Below are positions 26,153 to 35,102 of a stretch of DNA of 39,162 bases, in pieces. Under the pieces are notes generated by a model. That model was given only the letters and a program-made list of their open reading frames with translations. It searched no databases and was not told the origin of the DNA. The stretch's first letter is position 1, and each line of letters opens with the position of its first letter. The position numbers and the translations under genes are program-made. The DNA comes from Candidatus Accumulibacter conexus (GTDB lineage Bacteria; Pseudomonadota; Gammaproteobacteria; Burkholderiales; Rhodocyclaceae): positions 1 to 39,162 of the forward strand of contig JAGFNJ010000048.1 of assembly GCA_017592775.1 (NCBI GenBank), in the 5' to 3' direction.

Positions 26153-28939
26153 ATGATTACTCGTAACTCCGTGCATGCACTGCGCAAGGCGACCGCCTCG
26201 GCCCTGCTGGCTGCGCTGCTCCTGGTCGGCTGCGGCGGTGGCGAGAAGCCGGCGGATCTCGTGAACCAGGCGAAGGAAGCGCTGCAGAAGAACGACCACA
26301 AGACGGCGGTGATCCACCTCAAGAACGCCCTGCAGCAGGATCAGCAGCTTGCCGAAGCCCGTTTCCTGCTGGCCAAGGCGCTGCTCTCGGGCGGCGATCC
26401 GGCAGGTGCCGAGGTCGAGCTGCAAAAGGCGCGGGAACTCAACTATTCGGCCGAATACATCACTCCCCTGCTTGCCCGCACGCTGCTGATGATGGGCAAG
26501 GCGGACAAGGTGATCAACGAACTGGCCAGCGCCCCGCTCACCACGGCCGAAGCCAGGGCTGACCTGCAGACCTCGGTCGGTCAGGCCTACCTGCTGCAGG
26601 ACAAGCCGCGGCAGGCGGAAGCAGCCTATGCCGCGGCGCTGGCTGCGCAGCCGGGATTCGCGCCGGCACTGATCGGCGAGGCGCGGCTGAAAGCCACCGG
26701 TGGCGATCTGCCCGGAGCGCTGGCGATCCTCGACCGCGGCTTGCAGGACTCGCCGAAACTGTACGAAGCCTGGCAGCTCAAGGGTGACCTGCTGCTGGCC
26801 CAGGGCGACGGCACGGCGGCGATGGCGGCCTACCGCAAGGCAGTCGAGGTGAAGCCGGACTACCTCGCGGCGCACGCGGCGATCATGCGGCTGCAACTGG
26901 CGGAGAACCAGCTCGATGCCGCCGCCCAGCAACTGGCGACGATCAAGCAGTTCGCCGCCAGCCATCCGCAGACGCACTACCTGACGGCGATGCTGGCTTA
27001 CCAGAAGAAGGACTATCCGGCTGCCCGCGATGCCATCCTGCTGATGCTGCGCGTCGTTCCGGAAAACCCGCTCGGTCTGCAACTGGCCGGCCTGATCGAA
27101 TATGAACTCAAGGCCTATCCGCAGGCCGAGGACTACCTCCTGAAGGCCTTGCCGAAAACGCCCGAGCTCGGCATCGCCCGCCGCGTATTGATCGCCAGTT
27201 ACCTCCGCAACGGCCAGCCGGCGAAGGCCCTGCCGCTGATCGAGCCGGTGCTCGGCAAGATCGACCGGGATTCGAACATGCTGGCGCTGGCCGGACAGGT
27301 GTTTCTGCAGAACGGCCAGGTCGACAAGGCCGGCGCATACTTTGCCAAGGCGGCGGCGCTCGATCCGCAGAATGCCGGCAAGCGGACGTCGCTGGCGATG
27401 GTCAATATGGCCAGGGGCGACACCGATACGGCCTTCCGTGACCTCGAGCAGGTGGCTGCCGCCGACCCCGGCAATCGCGCCGATCTGGCACTGATCACGG
27501 CGCATCTGCAGCGGCGCGCGTTCGACCCGGCGCTGAAGGCGATCGCCGCCCTGGAGAAGAAACAACCCGAGAATCCGCTGGTGTACAACCTGCGCGGCAC
27601 GGCCCTGCTCGGCAAGCGCGATATCGCAGGCGCCCGCAAGAGCTTCGAGCAGGCCCTCGCGCTGAACGCCGCGTACTTCCCGGCAGCAGCCAACCTCGCC
27701 AGTCTGGACATGGCGGACAAGAAGCCCGAAGACGCCAAGAAGCGCTTCGAGGCGGTTGTCGCCAAGGATCCGAAGAGCACGCAGGGATTCCTCGCCCTGG
27801 CCGAACTGCGCTCCCGAACCGGCGGCACCACCGAGGAAGTCGCCACCCAGATCAACCGGGCGATCGCGGCCAACCCGCAGGAGTCGGCACCACGGCTGGC
27901 GCTGATCGGTCTGTACCTGGGCAAGAACGAGGTCAAGAGCGCGCTCGCTGCCGCCCAGGATGCGGCCGCCGCCTTGCCCGACCGGCCGGAGGTGCTCGAC
28001 GCGGCCGGCCGCGCCCAGCAGGCGGCGCAGGACTACAACCAGGCGTTGGCGACCTATGGCAAGCTCGCCGCACTGAAACCCGACCTGCCGCTGCCCTATC
28101 TGCGGATGGCAGAGATCGAAGTGGTGGCCAAGAACAAGCCCGCTGCCCTGGAGAACCTCAGGAAGGCGCTCAAGGTGCAGCCGAATTCGCTCGAGGCGCA
28201 GCGCGGCATCATGATGCTCGAACTCGATGCCGGACGGCCGGCCGAAGCAGTGGCAATGGCCAAGGAAGTCCAGAAGCAGCGTCCGAAAGAGGCGGTCGGC
28301 TACCTGTTCGAGGGTGACGCGCAGGCGTCGCTGAAGAACTGGCCGGCAGCCATTGCCGCCTACCGGACCGGTCTCAAGGAGGCTGGAGGCCCCGACCTGG
28401 CGGCCAAGCTGCATCTCGCCCTGGCGAACAGCGGCAACATGGCAGAGGCCGACAGTTTCGCTGCCAGCTGGTTGAAGGAGAACGCCAAGGACACGCGTTT
28501 CCGCTTCTACCTGGCAGGTCACGCGACGGCGCGCAAGGATTATGCGGCGGCTGCGCGCCATTACCGCGTCATGCTCGAGGCGCAGCCGGAGAACGCGATC
28601 GTGCTCAACAACCTGGCGTGGGTTGGCGCCCAGATCAAGGATCCGAAGGCCATGGAGTATGCCGAGAAGGCGAACAGGCTGGCGCCGAACCAGCCGGCAC
28701 AGATGGATACCCTGGCGGTGCTGCTGATGGACAAGGGTGAGACGCAGCGGGCGCTCGAGCTGTTCCGCCAGGCACTGGAGCTGGCGCCGCAGGCAGCGGT
28801 GATTCGCGTCAATTATGCGCGAGCCCTGATCAAGGCGGGTCAGAAGGGCGAAGCGAAGAAGCAGCTCGATGAAGTCGCGAAACTGGGCGACAAGTTCCCG
28901 GCGCAGGCAGAGGTGGCGGAGTTGCAGAAAGGGCTGTAG
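26153..28939 (+). CDS. prsT: XrtA/PEP-CTERM system TPR-repeat lipoprotein PrsT
   Basis: A 928-residue exported protein from the ATG at 26153 (AGGGGGAC at 26141-26148; a TTG lies just before). The lipobox LVGC puts the lipidated cysteine at residue 27. Essentially the whole mature chain is tandem tetratricopeptide repeats, at least 18 by eye, with the repeated A..AL..A.A..P motif, for example LAEARFLLAKALLSGGDPAGAE early and LNNLAWVGAQIKDPKAMEYAEKA late. Length and lipoprotein anchor match PrsT of exosortase-linked exopolysaccharide loci. It probably works as a scaffold at the periplasmic face, perhaps with the synthesis machinery, as large TPR lipoproteins do in other secretion systems; that part is inference. 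It is the last regulator-linked gene before tviB. Confidence 0.94.
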   Translation: MITRNSVHALRKATASALLAALLLVGCGGGEKPADLVNQAKEALQKNDHKTAVIHLKNALQQDQQLAEARFLLAKALLSGGDPAGAEVELQKARELNYSAEYITPLLARTLLMMGKADKVINELASAPLTTAEARADLQTSVGQAYLLQDKPRQAEAAYAAALAAQPGFAPALIGEARLKATGGDLPGALAILDRGLQDSPKLYEAWQLKGDLLLAQGDGTAAMAAYRKAVEVKPDYLAAHAAIMRLQLAENQLDAAAQQLATIKQFAASHPQTHYLTAMLAYQKKDYPAARDAILLMLRVVPENPLGLQLAGLIEYELKAYPQAEDYLLKALPKTPELGIARRVLIASYLRNGQPAKALPLIEPVLGKIDRDSNMLALAGQVFLQNGQVDKAGAYFAKAAALDPQNAGKRTSLAMVNMARGDTDTAFRDLEQVAAADPGNRADLALITAHLQRRAFDPALKAIAALEKKQPENPLVYNLRGTALLGKRDIAGARKSFEQALALNAAYFPAAANLASLDMADKKPEDAKKRFEAVVAKDPKSTQGFLALAELRSRTGGTTEEVATQINRAIAANPQESAPRLALIGLYLGKNEVKSALAAAQDAAAALPDRPEVLDAAGRAQQAAQDYNQALATYGKLAALKPDLPLPYLRMAEIEVVAKNKPAALENLRKALKVQPNSLEAQRGIMMLELDAGRPAEAVAMAKEVQKQRPKEAVGYLFEGDAQASLKNWPAAIAAYRTGLKEAGGPDLAAKLHLALANSGNMAEADSFAASWLKENAKDTRFRFYLAGHATARKDYAAAARHYRVMLEAQPENAIVLNNLAWVGAQIKDPKAMEYAEKANRLAPNQPAQMDTLAVLLMDKGETQRALELFRQALELAPQAAVIRVNYARALIKAGQKGEAKKQLDEVAKLGDKFPAQAEVAELQKGL

Positions 28940-28993
28940 GGGCGCTGGCGGTTGCTGGACGCTGGAGCGGAAAACCAACTGAATGGAGTGTTC

Positions 28994-30274
28994 ATGACTA
29001 TTGTTGCTGTGGTGGGTCTGGGTTACGTCGGTTTGCCACTCGCCGTCGAGTTTGGCAAGAAGATGCGGACCATCGGTTACGATCTGTCGGCAAGCAAGGT
29101 GGCGCAATATCGCCGCCACGTCGATCCGACGGGTGAGGTGAGCACCGCCGATCTCGAGGCGGCGATTCATCTCGAAGTCGGCAGTGATCCGACTGCTCTG
29201 GTGGCGGCGGATTTCGTCATCGTTGCCGTACCGACGCCGGTCGACCAGGCGCATCAACCGGACTTCGGTCCGCTGATCGGCTCGTCGGAGGCGGTCGGGA
29301 GAAACCTCAAGCGTGGCGCGACCGTGGTCTTCGAGTCGACGGTCTATCCGGGGGCGACCGAGGAAGTCTGCATTCCGATCATCGAGAAGTACTCCGGGAT
29401 GAAGTGGAAGGAGGATTTCTTCGTCGGCTACTCGCCCGAACGCATCAATCCGGGCGACAAGGAGCGGACGCTGACGAAGATCGTCAAGGTCGTCTCGGGC
29501 GACACCCCGGAAACCCTCGAGCGCGTTCGCCAGATGTACGCCAGCGTCATCACTGCCGGCGTCTTCCCGGCGTCGAGCATCAAGGTCGCCGAGGCCGCGA
29601 AGGTCATCGAGAATACCCAGCGCGACCTCAACATCGCCCTGATGAACGAGCTGGCGATCATTTTCGACCGCATTGGCATCGACACCGTCGAGGTGCTCGA
29701 GGCAGCCGGCAGCAAGTGGAACTTCCTGCCGTTCCGGCCGGGACTCGTCGGCGGCCACTGCATCGGCGTCGACCCCTATTACCTGACGCACAAGGCGGAG
29801 ATGCTCGGATACCACCCGCAGGTGATCAACGCCGGGCGGCGGATCAACGACGGCATGGGCAAGTTCATCGCCGAGCAGACGGTCAAGCAGTTGATCCGCA
29901 ATGGCTGGCAGGTCAAGGGGGCGCCGGTCATCGTCCTCGGCCTGACCTTCAAGGAGGACTGCCCCGACCTGCGCAACTCGCGCGTCATCGACGTCATCCG
30001 CGAACTCGAGTCCTACGGCGCCAAAGTGGTCGTGCATGAGCCGGTGGCCGATGCCGACGAGGCACGGCACGAGTATGGCGTCGAACTGACGCCGTGGGAT
30101 GAGCTGCCGGCGGCGGCGGCCATCGTCGCCGCGGTCGCCCACCGCGAGTTCCGGGAGCGTCCGCTGACCGATTTCGTCGCCAGGCTGCAGCCGGGCGGCG
30201 TGCTGACCGACGTCAAGAGCATGTTCAACGAGGCGCAGCTGGTGGCGAACGGGGTGAGCGTGTGGCGGCTCTGA
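28994..30274 (+). CDS. tviB: UDP-N-acetylhexosamine 6-dehydrogenase (TviB/WbpO type)
   Basis: A 426-residue enzyme from the ATG at 28994 ([20 protein letters not shown], the Rossmann start); upstream frame to 28952 is discarded because this start has the conserved first strand. An N-terminal NAD-binding domain, a central domain with the catalytic Cys256 in [17 protein letters not shown], and a C-terminal UDP-sugar domain ([15 protein letters not shown]) are seen. It belongs with the TviB, WbpO and Cap5L/CapL group that oxidises UDP-GlcNAc or UDP-GalNAc at C6 to the uronic acid. It is followed by a TviC-type epimerase with overlapping codons, the same pair as in Vi antigen synthesis, so the exopolysaccharide probably contains N-acetylgalactosaminuronic acid. 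Which oxidation order is used cannot be read here. Confidence 0.9.
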   Translation: MTIVAVVGLGYVGLPLAVEFGKKMRTIGYDLSASKVAQYRRHVDPTGEVSTADLEAAIHLEVGSDPTALVAADFVIVAVPTPVDQAHQPDFGPLIGSSEAVGRNLKRGATVVFESTVYPGATEEVCIPIIEKYSGMKWKEDFFVGYSPERINPGDKERTLTKIVKVVSGDTPETLERVRQMYASVITAGVFPASSIKVAEAAKVIENTQRDLNIALMNELAIIFDRIGIDTVEVLEAAGSKWNFLPFRPGLVGGHCIGVDPYYLTHKAEMLGYHPQVINAGRRINDGMGKFIAEQTVKQLIRNGWQVKGAPVIVLGLTFKEDCPDLRNSRVIDVIRELESYGAKVVVHEPVADADEARHEYGVELTPWDELPAAAAIVAAVAHREFRERPLTDFVARLQPGGVLTDVKSMFNEAQLVANGVSVWRL

Positions 30275-31332
30275 GCTTCACTGCGACGCCGGCGCTGGCG
30301 GCGCTCGACGAGCGCCTGCGGCAGCGCCCGGCACGCTGGCTGGTGACCGGAAGTGCCGGCTTCATCGGCTCGCACCTCGTCGAAACGCTGCTGCGGATGG
30401 GCCAGACGGTGGTCGGGCTGGACAACTTCGCGACCGGCCACCGGCGCAACCTGGAAGAGGTGCAGGAGCTGGTTGGCGTCGAGGCATGGCGCCGGCACCG
30501 CTTCATCGAGGCCGACATCCGCGATCCCGACGCCTGCCGCGAAGCCTGTGACGGGGTGGAGGTCGTCCTGCATCAGGCGGCACTCGGTTCGGTGCCGCGC
30601 TCGCTGGCCAATCCGTTGGCGACCAACGCCACCAACGTCGACGGCTTCCTCAACATGCTCGTTGCTGCCCGCGATGCCGGCGTACGGCGTTTCGTCTATG
30701 CGGCGTCGAGTTCGACCTACGGCGACCATCAGGCGCTGCCCAAGGTCGAGGAGCGGATCGGCCGGCCGCTGTCGCCGTACGCGGTCAGCAAACTGGTCAA
30801 CGAGTTGTACGCGGACGTCTTCGCGCGCTGTTACGGCCTGCCGTCGATCGGCCTGCGCTACTTCAACATCTTCGGCGCGCGCCAGGATCCGGAGGGCGCT
30901 TACGCCGCCGTCATCCCCCGCTGGACGCGGGCGATGTTGCTCGGCGATGTCGTGACGATCAATGGTGACGGCGAGACCAGCCGCGATTTCTGTTTCATCG
31001 ACAACGCCGTCCAGGCCAACCTGCTGGCGGCGATGTGCGACGATCCGGAGGCAGTGAACCAGGTGTACAACGTCGCCGTCGACGACCGGACATCATTGAA
31101 TCGGCTGTTCGACATCCTGCGTGCGGCCTTGCTCGACTTCTGCCCCGACGTGCGTCAGCTGCGGCCGGTGCACGGCGATTTCCGGCCAGGCGACGTTCGC
31201 CACTCACGCGCCGACATTTCGAAGGCCAGGCGTCTGCTTGGCTATTTTCCAAGCCACCGGATCGAGGAGGGGGTTCGGGCGGCGATGCCGTGGTACGTGT
31301 CACGCCTGGGCGTGGCCGCTGGAGTCCGTTGA
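30262..31332 (+). CDS. tviC: UDP-N-acetylglucosamine 4-epimerase (TviC/WbpP type)
   Basis: A 356-residue short-chain dehydrogenase/reductase from the GTG at 30262, overlapping the tviB stop by 13 bases. Motifs are the Gly-rich [15 protein letters not shown], the catalytic triad segment [13 protein letters not shown], and YxxxK with Tyr173 and Lys177 in [16 protein letters not shown]. Text such as [27 protein letters not shown] is closest to WbpP and TviC, which interconvert UDP-GlcNAc and UDP-GalNAc, or their uronic acid forms. It supplies the same sugar as the preceding dehydrogenase. Its stop is 1 base into the start of the lytic transglycosylase gene, so the three genes form a tightly linked block. 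Confidence 0.9.
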   Translation: MAALSFTATPALAALDERLRQRPARWLVTGSAGFIGSHLVETLLRMGQTVVGLDNFATGHRRNLEEVQELVGVEAWRRHRFIEADIRDPDACREACDGVEVVLHQAALGSVPRSLANPLATNATNVDGFLNMLVAARDAGVRRFVYAASSSTYGDHQALPKVEERIGRPLSPYAVSKLVNELYADVFARCYGLPSIGLRYFNIFGARQDPEGAYAAVIPRWTRAMLLGDVVTINGDGETSRDFCFIDNAVQANLLAAMCDDPEAVNQVYNVAVDDRTSLNRLFDILRAALLDFCPDVRQLRPVHGDFRPGDVRHSRADISKARRLLGYFPSHRIEEGVRAAMPWYVSRLGVAAGVR

Positions 31333-32255
31333 TGAAAGTTTCCTGTCTTGGCTGTGCCGCCCTGATGCGCCAGGGTGCGATCCTGTTCTGCGGTTTGCTG
31401 ACTCTTGCCGCACCGTCGTTTGCTGCCGCCGCCGGCGTGGCGGCGAAGGAGTCCGAGGCCGAGCGCCGGCTGGCACTGCGCAAGGAGGCGCTGGCGCACG
31501 AGCATGGCGAGGGCGTGCCACGGGATTACGCCCGGGCGGTGAAGCTCTATTGCGAGGGCGCACGGCTGGGTGACCCCGAGGCGCAGTTCAACCTCGGCTG
31601 GATGTACGCCAACGGCCGCGGCATCGAGCGTGACGATTCCCGTGCCGCCTTTTTCTTTGCCCTGGCCGCCAGGCAGGGACACGAGCAGTCGCAGAAGATG
31701 CAGCGTTTCGTTGGCGAACCGGTGGCGACCGTCCCCGACTGCATGCGCGGTGTCGCCTTTTTCGACGAGGGCAAGGATGTCCTCGTGCCGATCACCGAAA
31801 TGCAGAAGAAGGTCGTCGGTCTCGTGCAGCAGTTGGCGCCGGAGTACGGCGTCAGCCCGCGCCTGGCGCTGGCGGTGATCCGCACCGAATCCAATTTCAA
31901 TCCGTCGGCGCTGTCGAACAAGAACGCGCAGGGGCTGATGCAGCTCATTCCCGATACGGCGGCGCGTTTCAACGTCAGGCAGCCGTTCGATCCGGAGCAG
32001 AACCTGCGCGGCGGGTTGGCCTACCTGCGCTGGTTGCTCGCCTATTTCGAAGGCGACGTCAGCCTGGTTGCCGCGGCCTACAACGCCGGCGAAGGCGCGG
32101 TCAATCGCTATCGCGGCGTGCCGCCCTACGCCGAGACACAGGGCTACGTCAAGCGGATCATCGGCATCTTCAAGCGTGACGACCATCCCTACGACGCGAA
32201 GGTGACGACGCCGTCGCCGGAGTTGCCACGCATCCGCTCGACGAGGGGAGTCTAG
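31332..32255 (+). CDS. Sel1-repeat lytic transglycosylase
   Basis: A 307-residue exported protein from the ATG at 31332, which overlaps the tviC stop by one base; the longer frame upstream is not coding. It has a signal peptide (about 1-33, ending AAA), two Sel1-type repeats (about 48-120) with the marks GEGVPRDYARAVKLY and AQFNLGWMYANGRGIERD, then an SLT transglycosylase domain (about 160-285) with the catalytic Glu186 in RTESNFNPSALSNKNAQGLM and the AYNAGEGAV loop. It cleaves the glycan strand of peptidoglycan with anhydro-MurNAc formation. In exopolysaccharide and secretion loci such enzymes open the sacculus for export machinery, a likely role here. No frameshift or missing residue is seen. 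Confidence 0.88.
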   Translation: MKVSCLGCAALMRQGAILFCGLLTLAAPSFAAAAGVAAKESEAERRLALRKEALAHEHGEGVPRDYARAVKLYCEGARLGDPEAQFNLGWMYANGRGIERDDSRAAFFFALAARQGHEQSQKMQRFVGEPVATVPDCMRGVAFFDEGKDVLVPITEMQKKVVGLVQQLAPEYGVSPRLALAVIRTESNFNPSALSNKNAQGLMQLIPDTAARFNVRQPFDPEQNLRGGLAYLRWLLAYFEGDVSLVAAAYNAGEGAVNRYRGVPPYAETQGYVKRIIGIFKRDDHPYDAKVTTPSPELPRIRSTRGV

Positions 32256-32256
32256 G

Positions 32257-33048
32257 GTGCCGGGCGGGTTTTCGGCGCTGCGCCGCCTGCTGGCCGCCGC
32301 CGCGGTCATCGTCGGCCTGCTCGCCCTCGCCGGCACGGCGGCAGCCGACCTGCCCGAGGTCATCGAGCGGGTCAAGCCATCGGTGGTCGTCGTCGGCACG
32401 CAGCAGCTGACGCGCAGCCCGCAGTTCGTCATGCGCGGAACGGGGTTCGTCGTCGGCGACGGGCGCACGGTGGCGACCAACGCGCACGTGATCCCGGCAG
32501 CGGTCGACGAGGCAGCCGGCGAGAAGCTGGTGATCCTCGTCCGTCTGGCCGACGCCAAGGCGCAGCAGCGGCCGGCCAGGGTCGTCGCCGTGGACAAGGG
32601 CCACGATCTCGCGCTGCTGCGCATCGACGGCCCCGTCCTGCCGGCCCTCACCCTGCACGAAGCGGAGCCGGTACGCGAAGGGCAGGCGGTCGCCTTCACC
32701 GGCTTTCCCATCGGCGGCGCCCTCGGGCTGTCACCGGTCACGCACCGCGGCATCATTTCGGCGATCACGCCGATCGTCCTGCCGGGGGCCAATGCCCGCG
32801 AACTGAACGCCCGCGTCGTGCAGCAGATCAGGACCGGCAGTTTCGACATCTATCAGCTCGACGCGACGGCGTACCCGGGCAACAGCGGCGGTCCGCTCTT
32901 CGATGCCAGTCGCGGCGAGGTGCTCGGCATCATCAACATGGTCTTCGTCAAGGAGAACAAGGAATCGGTCCTCAGCAAGCCGTCCGGGATCAGCTTTGCC
33001 ATTCCCGTGCGCTTCCTGCGGGATTTGCTGCAGAAGGCCGGCCCGTAG
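32257..33048 (+). CDS. Exported trypsin-like serine protease (S1C type), no PDZ domain
   Basis: A 263-residue protein from the GTG at 32257, just after GAGGGGA of the previous gene's end; a leader of about 30 residues ends AAA. The chymotrypsin-fold triad is His77 in TNAHV, Asp117 in GHDLALL and Ser210 in PGNSGGP, all in the standard order. It resembles the protease domain of DegP/HtrA, but the chain ends shortly after the domain, so there is no PDZ module. This shorter type is of unclear role. Its start lies 1 base after the preceding stop, so it is probably in the same operon. A function in exopolysaccharide surface-protein processing is speculation. Confidence 0.86.
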   Translation: MPGGFSALRRLLAAAAVIVGLLALAGTAAADLPEVIERVKPSVVVVGTQQLTRSPQFVMRGTGFVVGDGRTVATNAHVIPAAVDEAAGEKLVILVRLADAKAQQRPARVVAVDKGHDLALLRIDGPVLPALTLHEAEPVREGQAVAFTGFPIGGALGLSPVTHRGIISAITPIVLPGANARELNARVVQQIRTGSFDIYQLDATAYPGNSGGPLFDASRGEVLGIINMVFVKENKESVLSKPSGISFAIPVRFLRDLLQKAGP

Positions 33049-33155
33049 GATCCGGTTGCTTCCGTCTGGCGGCCGCGCTGCGCCAGGCGGCGGTTCATTT
33101 TGCGGCTGCCGGCGCCGGCTTCTGGTAGCATGCTCGCTGCTCCGACGGACCGTCA

Positions 33156-35102
33156 ATGACTGCCTTGCTCGCCGAAGTCTTTTCCGCCTCCGGGCCGCTT
33201 GCCGCGGCGGTCCCCGGTTATCGCCCGCGGCAGCAGCAGCTCGAACTCGCCGCAAGCATCGCCGCCGCCATGGCGGGCAACCGCGTGCTCGTCGCCGAAG
33301 CCGGTACCGGTACCGGCAAGACCTATGCCTACCTCGTTCCCGCGCTGCTTTCGGGTGGCAAGGTGATCGTCTCCACGGGGACGAGAAACCTGCAGGACCA
33401 GCTCTTCGGGCGAGACATTCCGACGATCCGCAAGGCGCTGGCTCTGCCGGTCAAGGTCGCCCTGCTCAAGGGGCGCGCCAACTACCTCTGCCACCATCAT
33501 CTCGCGCGCGCGCTCGCCGATGGCCGCTTTCTCACCCGTGAGGACGCAGCCTGGGCGCAGCGCATCGCCCGTTTTGCCCGCACGACCCGCAGTGGCGACA
33601 AGGCCGAATGTGTCGACGTGCCGGAGAACGCGACGGTGTGGCCGATGGTCACCTCGACGCGCGACAACTGCCTGGGCCAGGAATGTCCGCAACACAAGGA
33701 ATGCTTCGTCCTCGCCGCTCGCCGTGAGGCGCTGGCGGCCGACCTGGTGGTGGTCAACCATCACCTTTTCTTCGCCGACGTGATGCTGCGCGACGAAGGT
33801 ACGGCGGAACTCCTGCCAGCCTGCAACACGGTGATCTTCGATGAAGCCCACCAGTTGCCCGAAGTCGCCAGCCTGTTCTTCGGTGAAAGCGTATCGACCG
33901 CGCAGCTCCTCGAACTCGCTCGTGACGCGCAGAGCGAAGCGCTGTCGGCGGCCCGCGACTGCCTCGACCTGCCGCGCCTGTGCAGCCGCCTGGAGAAGGA
34001 CGTGCGCGACCTGCGACTGACGCTGCCGCTCGAGCCGGCGCGTCATGCGCTGCCGCAGCTCACCGCACGGCCCGGATTTGCCGACGCCCTGACGACCGTG
34101 ATCGCTGCCGTCGAGGCGCTGGCCGGTCTGCTCGAGACGCAGGCGCAGCGCAGCGAGGGGCTCGACAACTGCTGGCGGCGCGCGAGCGAGCTGCTGCGGC
34201 GCCTGCAATCCTGGCAGAGCGGCAGCAACGACGACTTCGTCCGCTGGGCGGAAACCCATACGCACGCGCTGCAGCTCAACGCAACGCCGCTGGCGATCGC
34301 CGGCATCATGCAGAAACAGATGAGCGGGCATCCGCGGGCCTGGATCTTCACTTCCGCGACGCTCGCCGTGCAGAACGACTTCGGCCACTACTGCTCCGAG
34401 ATGGGACTGGTCGATGCCGCTTCGGCGCGCTGGGAGAGTCCGTTCGATTACCCGCGGCAGGCGCTGCTCTACGCGCCGCGCAATCTGCCCGATCCGAACA
34501 GCGCCGACTACGCCGCGGCGGTCGTCGGCGCCGCCTGGCCGGTGCTGCGGGCGAGCGGCGGACGCGCCTTCTTCCTGTGCACCTCGCTGCGGGCGATGCG
34601 CCGGGTGCACGAGCTGCTCGCCGACCGGCTGGCCCGCGACGGGCTCGAGCTGCCGCTGCTGCTGCAGGGAGAGCAGGGCAAGAACGAGTTGCTCGAGCGC
34701 TTCCGCCGTCTCGGCAATGCCATCCTCATCGGCAGCCAGAGCTTCTGGGAAGGGGTCGACGTGCGCGGCGAAGCGCTGTCGTTGGTGGTCATCGACAAGC
34801 TGCCGTTCGCGCCGCCGGACGACCCGGTGCTGTCCGCGCGCATCGAGAGACTGCGCAGCGAAGGCCGCAACGCCTTTCTCGAGTATCAGCTGCCACGGGT
34901 CGTGATCAACGTCAAGCAAGGGGCCGGCCGGCTGATTCGCGACGAGACCGATCGCGGCGTGCTGATGATCTGCGATCCGCGCCTGATCGCCAAGACCTAC
35001 GGCAAGCGCATCTGGCGCAGCCTGCCACCGATGCAGCGGACGCGCGAGCTGGCCGATGCGGTGGCCTTCTTCAGCGGCGCGTCCGGCGCGGGGGGCGAGT
35101 GA
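33156..35102 (+). CDS. yoaA: ATP-dependent DNA helicase, XPD-like (YoaA/DinG family)
   Basis: A 648-residue helicase of the iron-sulfur XPD superfamily, with Walker A EAGTGTGKT (48-56) and the DEAH box (229-232). The Fe-S cluster is ligated by Cys112, Cys172, Cys177 and Cys183 in the usual spacing (ANYLC, NCLGQECPQHKEC). Helicase motif text continues in the C-terminal half (LLLQGEQGKNELLERF, SFWEGVDVRGEAL, GAGRLIRDETDRGVLMI). Length and motif order fit YoaA rather than the larger DinG. YoaA joins the polymerase III chi subunit (HolC) in E. coli to rescue stalled forks. It starts at the ATG at 33156, 107 bases after the protease gene. Its last codons overlap the ATP-grasp gene's GTG, suggesting an operon. 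Confidence 0.93.
   Translation: MTALLAEVFSASGPLAAAVPGYRPRQQQLELAASIAAAMAGNRVLVAEAGTGTGKTYAYLVPALLSGGKVIVSTGTRNLQDQLFGRDIPTIRKALALPVKVALLKGRANYLCHHHLARALADGRFLTREDAAWAQRIARFARTTRSGDKAECVDVPENATVWPMVTSTRDNCLGQECPQHKECFVLAARREALAADLVVVNHHLFFADVMLRDEGTAELLPACNTVIFDEAHQLPEVASLFFGESVSTAQLLELARDAQSEALSAARDCLDLPRLCSRLEKDVRDLRLTLPLEPARHALPQLTARPGFADALTTVIAAVEALAGLLETQAQRSEGLDNCWRRASELLRRLQSWQSGSNDDFVRWAETHTHALQLNATPLAIAGIMQKQMSGHPRAWIFTSATLAVQNDFGHYCSEMGLVDAASARWESPFDYPRQALLYAPRNLPDPNSADYAAAVVGAAWPVLRASGGRAFFLCTSLRAMRRVHELLADRLARDGLELPLLLQGEQGKNELLERFRRLGNAILIGSQSFWEGVDVRGEALSLVVIDKLPFAPPDDPVLSARIERLRSEGRNAFLEYQLPRVVINVKQGAGRLIRDETDRGVLMICDPRLIAKTYGKRIWRSLPPMQRTRELADAVAFFSGASGAGGE

Noticed and set aside
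24602-30142. A minus-strand open frame of 1846 codons opposite prsR, prsT and tviB
   Set aside because: Its translation is Arg/Gln/His-rich without domain motifs, as expected of the antisense of GC-rich genes. The plus-strand proteins are recognisable families.
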